A DNA stretch of 35,996 nucleotides from Bacteroides fragilis (GTDB lineage: Bacteria; Bacteroidota; Bacteroidia; Bacteroidales; DTGW01): assembly GCA_945889005.1 (NCBI GenBank), contig CAMDBI010000032.1, positions 1-35,996 on the forward strand. The letters run 5' to 3'. The translations under genes were made by a program, and so were the position numbers. Positions within the stretch are counted from its first letter, which is position 1. Every line of letters begins with the position of its first letter. The notes under the pieces are model-generated. The model was not told the DNA's origin. It did no database searches and saw nothing but the letters and a program-made list of their open reading frames with translations. Below, one piece after another: positions 1-10,068 of the stretch.

Positions 1-116
1 AATGCAAATAGTGGACTGTCGAATCGTTAACAGTATAAATATCTTTATTTTATACAAATTTTGCAACTTAATCTAAAAAAGATTCAAGAAAGTTATTAAC
101 AATAATTAACTGTATG

Positions 117-1394
117 TTAATATGTTGTGAGTTTTCTTAGAGGCACTAAATAAGCAATCAAAGACCATTGTTCACATAGCTCATTACTTGTTTTCATAAT
201 TGTTCCTTTTGGAATAACTTTTGAAATCAAATAAATATCTTTTATCATTTCTTTATCTCTAGAGTAATCCCCGTATTTAAGGATTGAATATAATATTGCA
301 CATGACAATACAAAAATTGAACTATTCTTAATCAGCCTTGATTTTTTTGGAGTTATTTTCTCCTTTATTGAATTTATATAAGGATTTAATAATGTGCTAA
401 TTGAAAGTATATAAAATGGAATAGACGGTAAAGTATAAAATGTTCTTTGTTTTAAGGTTAAAACTAATGGGATAGATGCTGAAATTGCAATTAGAAACCA
501 AAACAATGCTACTTTATATTGAATTAGCGAATTTATTTTTTGTTTTTTCCAATCTTTGATTGCAAATAACAATAAGATGATTATCGGCAATAATAATTCA
601 CTAATTAGATTCAATAAAATTGAAAATCTATTATTTGTTGTAATTTCTCTTTGGTTATTTAATGCCGGAAAAAGTTGTTGATTGAAATAATGTATTAAAT
701 TTTTATTCAATTCAGGGAATACATATAGACTAACAATTATTGAAGCTGTTATTAAGAATATTGAATAACCAAAGTATAAAATTGTTATTTTATCGTTTTT
801 ATATACAATGGCATAAATTATTGGAACAATTATAGGAAAAATTCCTACAAAACCTTTTGACAGAAAAGCTAAAACTATTAAAGAACTCCCTAAAAATAAG
901 TATAGAATTCTTTTTTTAATCAATGATTTTGTTATAAAGAAAATTGAAAAAATGGTAAACACTCCCATTGTGTTTTCAAGTATATTATTCTTATATGCCC
1001 ACGATATTAATGGTACAAATAACCATAGTAGTATGGGTAACCAATCATTTTCTCTTGAAAAAAATAATCTCCAACATTTTACTATTCCAATTAAGGTCAT
1101 TAATGCAATGAAGAAACTATAAATTCTCTCTGTATAGAAAGCACTCCCAAATATTTTGAAAAACCAAGATTGAATTATAAATACCAATGGAGGGTGTTCA
1201 TAGAAACTAATATACATAGTTTTGGTGTAACTAGGACACCATATACTACCAATTCCATTTGCTAGGTTATTAGAAATAGCACTATATGTAATGCCATCTA
1301 AAAACATTCCTTCTTGAACTAATGAAGGAATGAGTAAAACAACAAAAACTGTAATTGTTAAAAACCAAAATTGTTTATTCATAAATAATTTCAA
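117..1394 (-). CDS. GT39-like membrane glycosyltransferase
   Basis: A 425-residue, strongly hydrophobic protein with about ten predicted membrane helices. After the first helix there is a loop containing FLDGITYSAISNNLANG, and then the EHPPLVF segment. An acidic residue in the first loop followed by an HPP-type segment is typical of the dolichyl-phosphate-mannose/ArnT (GT39/GT83) superfamily, which transfers sugars from polyprenyl-phosphate carriers on the outer face of the inner membrane. The length is short for this family (often 450-600 residues) and no soluble C-terminal domain is seen. The ATG at 1394 is followed by a second possible ATG at 1382. The gene stands alone on the minus strand, so the acceptor (glycan, lipid or protein) cannot be inferred. 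Family assignment is fairly secure; substrate unknown. Confidence 0.75.
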   Translation of the reverse strand: MKLFMNKQFWFLTITVFVVLLIPSLVQEGMFLDGITYSAISNNLANGIGSIWCPSYTKTMYISFYEHPPLVFIIQSWFFKIFGSAFYTERIYSFFIALMTLIGIVKCWRLFFSRENDWLPILLWLFVPLISWAYKNNILENTMGVFTIFSIFFITKSLIKKRILYLFLGSSLIVLAFLSKGFVGIFPIIVPIIYAIVYKNDKITILYFGYSIFLITASIIVSLYVFPELNKNLIHYFNQQLFPALNNQREITTNNRFSILLNLISELLLPIIILLLFAIKDWKKQKINSLIQYKVALFWFLIAISASIPLVLTLKQRTFYTLPSIPFYILSISTLLNPYINSIKEKITPKKSRLIKNSSIFVLSCAILYSILKYGDYSRDKEMIKDIYLISKVIPKGTIMKTSNELCEQWSLIAYLVPLRKLTTY

Positions 1395-1466
1395 TTAGCC
1401 AAATGTTTTATCTTATTAATAATTTGACTATATGTTGAAAAACTTATACAAGTTGCTAAAATAAAT

Positions 1467-1681
1467 CATTGTTGTCCGTTTAAACTTTATCTCGTCCCTA
1501 AAGGGACTTTGTTTTGTTGCTTAACTATTTATCTACCAATATATAGCCCCTATGGGGCAATCCCGTTAGGGATTATATATAGGTAGAAATTAAAAGCGAC
1601 CCCAATTTGCATAAAGTCCCGTAGGGACGATATATAATAAAGGTTAGCTGTATTTATATAAATTTTTATCGGACAACAATG
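1467..1681. repeat. MITE-like non-coding element with terminal inverted repeats
   Basis: The ends form an inverted repeat: the outer 12 bases match perfectly (1467-1478 against 1670-1681, beginning CATTGTTGTCCG), and the match extends to 24 bases with 3 mismatches (1467-1490 against 1658-1681). Inside are four short hairpins with GGGAC/GGGGC-type stems at 1494-1507, 1546-1558, 1560-1573 and 1616-1628. The middle two sit within an outer stem made by TCTACC near 1532 and GGTAGA near 1582. No ORF is present and no target-site duplication is obvious. The architecture fits a non-autonomous transposable element or a dispersed structured repeat of the kind seen in Bacteroidota intergenic regions. 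The parent element cannot be named from this window. Confidence 0.6.
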
Positions 1682-1783
1682 TAATTTTTTAATTAAATTG
1701 TTTGACTAAAAAAATTCAAATAAATGATAAGAACCAAATTACTTTATTATTATTGTGGTAAATAACAAACATTTACCCAGTCA

Positions 1784-2428
1784 TCAAATATCTATCATAT
1801 TATTCTTTATTGCAAACATGATAAGGTTGGCTGTATTTTTAGAGTTTGTTTTATCTAGCAGGTTTGCTCGGTGTTTGTCAACTGTACGTTTACTTATATG
1901 CAGCATTTCGGCTATTTCTTGGTTCGAAAACCCGATACAGATTTGTTTCAGTACTTCGAGCTCACGATCCGAAAGCTCTACATTTACTTTTATGCTTTGC
2001 GACGATTTTATATTTTTTACAACATTGTAAAGCAATTCTTGCGAAAAATACTTGCCACCATTATATACAGTGTCAATAGCTGTTTTCACCTCATTTATAT
2101 CTGAGTTTTTGAGCAAAAAACCTTTAACACCTGCTTCTATCATTTTGTAGTAATAATCTTCTTCGCCATACATCGATAGGCAAATGATTTTTAGCGAGGG
2201 ATAAAGTTCAAGTGCTTTGCTTGTAGCTGTGATACCATCCATTAGGGGCATGTCGATGTCCATTAGAACGATATCGGGTATTTGTTTTTCAATTTTATTT
2301 AAGAATTCAATACCATCCGATGCTTCTGCCACAATGCAATAATTCCCGGCATTCGATAAGAGCAATCGCATTCCGTTTCTAAAGAGGCTGTGGTCATCGA
2401 CTATGATTATTTCTATTGCTTGGGTCAA
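1784..2428 (-). CDS. NarL/FixJ-family response regulator
   Basis: A 214-residue two-domain response regulator. Residues 5-125 form a receiver with the acidic pair DD near 11-12, the phospho-acceptor Asp57 in IVLMDIDMP, and the conserved Lys in FLLKNSD. Residues about 150-212 form a LuxR-type helix-turn-helix (LSDRELEVLKQICIGFSNQEIAEMLHISKRTVDKHRANLLDK). It is the DNA-binding output partner of a histidine kinase. The kinase gene lies just upstream on the same strand (2620-3570), so they almost certainly form one two-component system, although 191 bases of low-complexity DNA separate them. The target genes are not evident. Confidence 0.93.
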   Translation of the reverse strand: MTQAIEIIIVDDHSLFRNGMRLLLSNAGNYCIVAEASDGIEFLNKIEKQIPDIVLMDIDMPLMDGITATSKALELYPSLKIICLSMYGEEDYYYKMIEAGVKGFLLKNSDINEVKTAIDTVYNGGKYFSQELLYNVVKNIKSSQSIKVNVELSDRELEVLKQICIGFSNQEIAEMLHISKRTVDKHRANLLDKTNSKNTANLIMFAIKNNMIDI

Positions 2429-2484
2429 ACGTTCTAGTTTTAAACTGTAAATCTAAAAAATACTTTTTTAATACTCCTTTTTTT

Positions 2485-2580
2485 AAGTTCATAAAGTTCA
2501 TAAAGTTCATAAGGTCCCAAAAGTTTGTAACTCTTCTTCCATCTCCTAACTTCCGTCTTCTGACTTCTGACTTCGGTCTC
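2485..2580. repeat. Simple-sequence repeat between kinase and regulator genes
   Basis: Three tandem copies of the 9-mer AAGTTCATA lie at 2485-2511, followed at 2540-2580 by a degenerate pyrimidine-rich run with repeated CTTCTGA and ACTTC words. On the coding (minus) strand it is purine-rich. A similar tract occurs at 4211-4297, suggesting a dispersed low-complexity family. No gene or terminator is seen in the 191-base gap. Confidence 0.6.
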
Positions 2581-2619
2581 CATACTTTCTAACTTTCAAT
2601 TATCTATTATCAATTATTA

Positions 2620-3570
2620 TCAACTCCTCACTTGTATCAACACTCTAGTCCCGGTTTCGAGGCTACTCTCAACGTCCATCTTGCCTTTAATTGAATTGAT
2701 TCGCGAAAGCATATTCGAATAGCCCATTCCTCTATTCGAAGGCGAATCGCTCATTATTTCATTGGCATTGAAACCTATACCATCGTCGGCATACGACAGG
2801 CTAATTGTTTTGTGTTGTAGGGTCAGGTTAATATCAATGGTCTTTGCTTTCGCATGTTTGAGGGTATTGTTTATAAGTTCGCAACAAATACGGTACAAAA
2901 CGACTTCTACATTTTCGTCGAATCGTCGATCGTATACATTCGAATCGAAATTAATGTGAATAACTTTGTCGTCAATTTTTTTAGAAAATTCCTTGATGGC
3001 ACTTGCCAGTCCAAAATTATTGAGAATGTGAGGACTCAAGTTATTCGAAATTTCTTTGATGCTTTTGATCGACTCATCAATAACATAAGCAGTGTTCTCA
3101 AGTATTTCTTTACGGTTAGTGTCATTATCCATGAGTCGAAGGGTCGAAATCGACATTTTAACGGTCGAAAGTAAGGGGCCAAGTCCATCGTGCAGGTCTT
3201 TTGCAAATCGTTTGCGTTCGTGTTCTTCGGTTTGAATAATTACATTTAAAAGGCGCTTTTCTTGATCGCGACGGTTTTTTTCCATCTTATTAATAAAATC
3301 GAATATTTTTCGAATTAGGAACAAGCCCACCATGAAAAAAAGCGAGGTAATAAAGCCTAACCAAATAAATACTTTGTTGATGTCGAAGTGAACTCTTTCG
3401 TAAAGAACTGGTAAAAGCTCGAAAAAACGATTTACAACCATAATTACAAAACCCAGCGAGAAAAGCACCCACGATAGGTTGTACTTTGTTACACGTGTGA
3501 GCCTTATGGCGGCTATGGCAGCAATAAACTGCATAATAATGGATATAACCAATGCAATTTTGGTAATCAT
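2620..3570 (-). CDS. Sensor histidine kinase (HisKA_3 / HATPase_c)
   Basis: A 316-residue membrane sensor kinase of the NarX/LiaS type. Three hydrophobic segments (about 3-24, 32-54, 66-88) anchor it, with almost no periplasmic domain, so it may sense within the membrane or through a partner. The HisKA_3 dimerisation segment has phospho-accepting His127 in RFAKDLHDGLGPLLS. The ATPase domain shows the N box (CELINNTLKHAKA), G1 box (DDGIGFN) and a G2 segment (GMGYSNMLSRI). It phosphorylates its cognate regulator, very likely the NarL-type protein encoded immediately downstream. The start at 3570 begins directly with a membrane segment. Confidence 0.92.
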   Translation of the reverse strand: MITKIALVISIIMQFIAAIAAIRLTRVTKYNLSWVLFSLGFVIMVVNRFFELLPVLYERVHFDINKVFIWLGFITSLFFMVGLFLIRKIFDFINKMEKNRRDQEKRLLNVIIQTEEHERKRFAKDLHDGLGPLLSTVKMSISTLRLMDNDTNRKEILENTAYVIDESIKSIKEISNNLSPHILNNFGLASAIKEFSKKIDDKVIHINFDSNVYDRRFDENVEVVLYRICCELINNTLKHAKAKTIDINLTLQHKTISLSYADDGIGFNANEIMSDSPSNRGMGYSNMLSRINSIKGKMDVESSLETGTRVLIQVRS

Positions 3571-3649
3571 ATTTCAACGTTTTTGATGGTTCAAATATAA
3601 TCAATTCAAAATCGTCTGGTTATATAATAATAAAGCTTTTTATATTTAA

Positions 3650-3706
3650 AACACAGAGGCACAGAGTGTAAAATTGATTTTCATTGTGTCTCTGTGCCTC
3701 TGTGTT
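3650..3706. terminator. Perfect 17-bp inverted repeat, possible terminator
   Basis: AACACAGAGGCACAGAG at 3650-3666 is the exact reverse complement of 3690-3706, with a 23-base loop. It lies 21 bases beyond the stop codon of the DUF5606 gene (minus strand) and upstream of the kinase gene, so it could end transcription of the former. On the minus strand it is followed by a weak, A-interrupted T-rich tract, so it may instead be a dispersed palindromic repeat. Confidence 0.45.
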
Positions 3707-3727
3707 CAGTCAAACATTTTATTTTTA

Positions 3728-4156
3728 CTACTTTGCTTCTTCGTTTTCTTTTATTTCTTCAGCTTTTTCTTCACATAGGCTTAATAGATCGTTTTTTTGA
3801 AGCAAATTGTACCATACCACAACTTTTTTCATATCCGAAACATATACTCTTTCGCGATCGTAGTCGGGCAGAAGTGCTTCGAAATATTTTTTATACTCTT
3901 TGTTGTCGGCTTTACTATTGAGCACAGACTGACTGTTTTCCTTTTCAGCAATTTGCAACATCACTTTGCGAAGTGGTATTTCGCCCGAATCGGTAAATAT
4001 CGCGATATCCTCCAGCGAACTAACTTTATAATGCGAATAGGCGTTCATTCGTTTTTTGTCTTCCAATCCTTCGACTACGATACCGTTTTTTCCCTGGGCT
4101 ACAAATTTAAACAAACCCCCAAAACCCGAAATTGCTAATATTTCTTTTAATTCCAT
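3728..4156 (-). CDS. DUF5606 family protein
   Basis: A 142-residue soluble protein that I recognise as the Bacteroidota-restricted DUF5606 family, with the DUF6852-type helical C-terminal half. The N-terminus (MELKEILAISGFGGLFKFVAQGKNGIVVEGLEDKK) predicts a compact beta-rich fold; the middle contains SLEDIAIFTDSGEIPLRKVM; the C-terminus (residues 90-142) is helical and ends in a charged Glu/Lys tail. It has no signal peptide or membrane segment, so it is cytoplasmic. The biochemical function is unknown. It sits 139 bases downstream of the DjlA-like gene on the same strand and may be co-transcribed with it. A long perfect inverted repeat follows its stop. Confidence 0.85.
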   Translation of the reverse strand: MELKEILAISGFGGLFKFVAQGKNGIVVEGLEDKKRMNAYSHYKVSSLEDIAIFTDSGEIPLRKVMLQIAEKENSQSVLNSKADNKEYKKYFEALLPDYDRERVYVSDMKKVVVWYNLLQKNDLLSLCEEKAEEIKENEEAK

Positions 4157-4210
4157 AAAATTAATTACTAATTACAAATGACTAATTACTAATAACATTT
4201 AACTACTTTT

Positions 4211-4297
4211 AAACTTTATAAACTTCCATCTTCTGTCCTTTGACTTCTGACTTTCGTCCTCGATCTTCTAACATTCAACTTTTCACCTTCAACTATT
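4211..4297. repeat. Pyrimidine-rich low-complexity intergenic tract
   Basis: A degenerate run of ACTTC, CTTCTGA and TTCAACTT words between the DjlA-like and DUF5606 genes, similar in word content and orientation to the tract at 2540-2580. Just beside it (about 4160-4192) are several copies of ACTAATTAC-like words. No coding potential is visible. Confidence 0.5.
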
Positions 4298-5024
4298 ATA
4301 CCATTCCCCGCTCTTTCTTAATTTTCTCATAAGCTTCATTCACTTTTTGAATTTTTTCGTTAGCCGATTTCTTAACATCTTCTCCTAGATATGCTACTTT
4401 GTCGGGGTGATATTTAATTGCCATTTTGCGATATGCTTTCTTCACTTCTTCGTCGGTGGCTGTTTTTTCGATTTCCAAAACCTGATATGCTCCATTGGTA
4501 TCTTCAATAAACATCGATTTTATCGATTTCAAATCGCCCTCGGTTATTCCTAAGCGATGTGCTATTTGCTCTATAATGTTCAGCTCTTCTTTTGTTACAA
4601 TTTTGTCGGACATGGCAACGCCAAACAAAAGGTGAAGCAACTCGAGACGCGATGGGTAGTTCAGGCTGGTTTTTATTTGACTGCACACTTCATCGAGACT
4701 TATTTCTTGTTCGAGCAGTTTTTTGAGCAATTGAAGTGCTTCGCGGGTATCGTCTTCGTTGAAGTTGCGACTTAGGTATGTTTTTACAAAGTCGAGTTCC
4801 GAACGCATGATCTTTCCATCGGCTTTCATCACAGCTGCCATTAAAACCAGCAAACTTACCATGAAATCGCCCATTGTTGTGGGCATTCGCTGTCCCGTTT
4901 GTGCTACTGTTTTTACTTCAACATTGTCGATTACAGCACCCAATGCAAACCCGAGTAATCCGCCAATAGGACCGAAAAACGCCCAACCTAGCCCGCCTCC
5001 AATCCATTTACTAAATCCAGCCAT
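4296..5024 (-). CDS. TerB-DnaJ domain protein (DjlA-like)
   Basis: A 242-residue protein with three parts. Residues 5-35 are a Gly-rich hydrophobic segment (GGGLGWAFFGPIGGLLGFALG) likely to associate with the membrane. Residues about 50-165 are a TerB-like helical domain (VLMAAVMKADGKIMRSELDFVK, then a second ADG-like repeat at VAMSDKIVTKEEL). Residues about 177-240 are a J-domain with the essential HPD motif at 206-208 (YHPDK). The order matches E. coli DjlA, a membrane-tethered co-chaperone that stimulates DnaK. A TAnnTTTG-like box on the minus strand at 5051-5044 would give a leader of roughly 15 bases. High confidence in domains; the exact client is unknown. Confidence 0.88.
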   Translation of the reverse strand: MAGFSKWIGGGLGWAFFGPIGGLLGFALGAVIDNVEVKTVAQTGQRMPTTMGDFMVSLLVLMAAVMKADGKIMRSELDFVKTYLSRNFNEDDTREALQLLKKLLEQEISLDEVCSQIKTSLNYPSRLELLHLLFGVAMSDKIVTKEELNIIEQIAHRLGITEGDLKSIKSMFIEDTNGAYQVLEIEKTATDEEVKKAYRKMAIKYHPDKVAYLGEDVKKSANEKIQKVNEAYEKIKKERGMV

Positions 5025-5503
5025 TAATTTGATTTTAAGCCGACAAAAATAGAAAATATTGTTTTTACAATATAAGCCTTTACGAAATTTTTATTCTTTT
5101 TGACAAAATTACTATGTTACAACAATTATTAATTAATAGATTTTTAAATTATGTACAAGTTAATTGTCTGTGTATTAAATGTGTTTTCGAACTTATTGTT
5201 TTTTTAGAAAAAAAAATGAATAATTGAGATTGCTGAAAATTCTATTATTTGAGCTTTAATGTAATATTTTAAATGCTTTAGCCATATTTGACATTTCAAT
5301 ATTAATATTAAACATAAAAGTATCGATTCCTTATTGTTGGCTTGTTTCTTTTTATCTCTAAAAAGAAAGTCTAACAAATTGAAACTAATTTTCACTCTAA
5401 ACATCAAACAAATTTCCTAACTTCGCACCCTAATTTTTCAATTATTGATATATGATTAAAAAAGTCATATGTCTCATATCTTTTATCTAAATACTATTTT
5501 TAA
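5025..5503. other. 479-bp divergent intergenic region
   Basis: The region lies between the minus-strand djlA-like gene and the plus-strand ABC-F gene. It is very AT-rich. A TATTTTTG box on the minus strand (5051-5044) with a TTG at 5070-5068 is a possible promoter for the djlA-like gene. On the plus strand, TAACTTCG near 5418 resembles a degenerate TAnnTTTG box for the ABC-F gene. A short minus-strand ORF around 5204-5407 has biased composition and no recognisable features, so I do not call it. No RNA structure was recognised. Confidence 0.4.
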
Positions 5504-8192
<2,689 letters not shown>

Positions 8193-8193
<1 letters not shown>

Positions 8194-9626
8194 CAATTTT
8201 TAAACTTAATCATATTAATATCTATAAACATTGATTTCCTATATGGTTTAAAATCATCGATGCTTTTAAAATATTGATAAGTAGGTGTGATAAATGGTAT
8301 CTCCAACGATTTTTTATTATTCTCGATTATTCCTATTGTATATGACAATAAAGGTTCATCGACAGATCCTAAAACATCCAATTGGCCACTTAATTCAATA
8401 ATTGATTTTGTCGGTTCTATAGAAAAAGTATTATTGTTGTTTACATATTGAACTATAATAGGTTGAATTGCCCATGTATGTTTGCCGTTCACATTTCCAA
8501 ACCGATCTTCATCTTTAATGGTAATGGAACCCTGATTTTTGCCAACTGTTTCGTCGCCCACAACAACAATATTAATATGAGCACTCAAGGCATTTATTAG
8601 CAACTCACTTGCCGATGCAGATCTATTGGAACTTATAAAATATACTTTACTTAGACCTAAACTATTTATTGGTGTTTTCTTCGTGGTATCTGCCTCTATT
8701 AAATATTCGGTATTGTATACAATCAATGATTCGACACCTTCTTTATTAACTATAAGATTCTGAATATTTTTATTATATTCTTGTTTTAACAATACTTTTT
8801 TGGATTTATCTAGAATCATACTGGCTATATTGATACATGAATTCATAGAGCCTCCGCTGTTGTATCGCAAATCTACTATCAATTCATCAATGCCTTTTTC
8901 TTTATATCTGGCAAAACATTCATTTACCGCACTATCAAAATCGGGTACAAATTGGTTGTACATCAAATATGCAATTTTCTTCGAATTTCTTGTATAAATG
9001 GTGTCAATAAGTATTGGATTTTCTTGCAATTCAACAGCAAATAATCTATAGGTCGATGAATTTAAATAATTATTAAGTGTATAAGTCTCTTTGCTCAACA
9101 ATTCCATAAAATTGCTCTTTGTCAATACTATCCCATCTATTTTTGTAAAAAGAAGTCCGCGTTTTACATGAGCTTTGTCGGCAGGCGAATTTTTTAATAC
9201 ATACTTCACTTCGCCAATTATTTCGTCGCCATCATAACTTAATAAATACAATTGAAAATCAAAACCCATACTCTTCGAAATACCCGAATATATTTCTTTT
9301 TCAAAATCAATATAGTTGTCAATTATAAATGAAAATCTATCTACAATTCCGGGTTGATACAACAAACTATTGAAAAATTTTTTGTGATCTGCCTCATCGT
9401 CTGCAATATCAGTGCGTGCTTGTTCAGTGTTAATTTTATTCTCGTCGAGGTTTGTTACATTATCGGTCCATAAATAATAAAAATTCATACCTTCCCAAAT
9501 AAACTTATTAATCGAAATATCTAATTCACTCATTGAGTTATCGTTATCTTTGTCTGGTTCGCACGAAATAATATAGAAAAGACTGAATAAAATGAAAATT
9601 TTTAAAATATAGAATATGTATTTCAT
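8193..9626 (-). CDS. S41 family peptidase, lipoprotein
   Basis: A 477-residue lipoprotein of the C-terminal processing peptidase family. The signal segment ends in FYIISC with the acylated Cys at about residue 22, followed by EPDKDND, an acidic run resembling the Bacteroidota lipoprotein surface-export signal. An N-terminal helical domain (INKFIWEGMNFYYLW) precedes a PDZ-like domain (about 115-180). The protease core has VDLRYNSGG, the SASASE motif with likely nucleophile Ser338, and Lys363 in VGKNQGS 25 residues later, the same Ser-Lys spacing I recall for E. coli Prc. I use the ATG at 9626; an in-frame TTG at 9635 adds three residues. Its stop overlaps the permease start, so the two are translationally coupled. 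Confidence 0.9.
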
Positions 9627-9709
9627 AATAAACAATTGATTTTGAGAATTATATAATTATTTTTTTTAACTAAACAAATATATACATTGAAATTTGAAAT
9701 AAAAAATCG

Positions 9710-9738
9710 TTTGTTAATTCAGAATAATTATATATTTG
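9710..9738 (+). promoter_or_regulatory. Bacteroidota-type promoter for the B12 operon
   Basis: TTTG at 9710-9713, 17 bases, then TATATTTG at 9731-9738. This fits the Bacteroidota sigma consensus (TTTG at -33, TAnnTTTG at -7) and puts the transcript start just before the riboswitch. Confidence 0.7.
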
Positions 9739-9761
9739 CACCGCAATTTGGTAAAGCCAAG

Positions 9762-9942
9762 ATTTCGTCTTGAGTTTTTTAATAGGGAATGCCGCGTAAA
9801 TCGGCAACAGTACCCGCTGCTGTAAGTCCTGACCAGTAAAATGGTTATTAGGTTTTTGAAATTCTACACCACTGTCTCCACAAATTTGAGATGGGAAGGT
9901 ATCAAAAATCGGGATAAGTCAGAAGACCTGCCAATGCACACT
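9762..9942 (+). ncRNA. Cobalamin riboswitch
   Basis: The leader shows the conserved cobalamin aptamer blocks in the correct order: AATAGGGAAT (9781-9790), GCCGCGTAAATCGGC, the CAGTACCCGCTGCTGTAAG block (about 9808-9826), a CACTGTCTC segment, GATGGGAAGG (about 9889-9899), and the B12 box AAGTCAGAAGACCTGCC ending at 9932, one change from the usual AGTCAGGAGACCTGCC. It binds adenosyl- or another cobalamin and represses the downstream genes when the vitamin is abundant. It directly precedes a BtuB-type receptor gene, which supports the call. The outer boundaries are approximate. Confidence 0.93.
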
Positions 9943-10026
9943 AATTTGTAGCTTTCGGGATGAAAAGCGAAGAATAGAAGCCGTTTTGTAACAATCAGCA
10001 TCTATTTTAATCGGTTCCGTTAGTTG

Positions 10027-10060
10027 CAAATGATAAATTTTTTATGAATTTAATCATTTG
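10027..10060 (+). promoter_or_regulatory. Hairpin upstream of the receptor start codon
   Basis: CAAATGAT plus AAATT pairs with AATTT plus ATCATTTG across a short loop and one bulged base, ending 8 bases before the ATG at 10069. There is no T-run, so it is not a simple terminator. It may act as part of the riboswitch expression platform by controlling access to the translation start; this is inference. Confidence 0.4.
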
Positions 10061-10068
10061 TAGCTGTT

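Noticed and set aside
1494-1628. Repeated GGGAC hairpins as a possible CRISPR array
   Set aside because: The units differ in sequence and spacing and are palindromes within one inverted-repeat-bounded element, not direct repeats with spacers.
5204-5407. 67-codon minus-strand ORF in the djlA/ABC-F gap
   Set aside because: Biased AT-rich composition, no start context or recognisable features; treated as non-coding.
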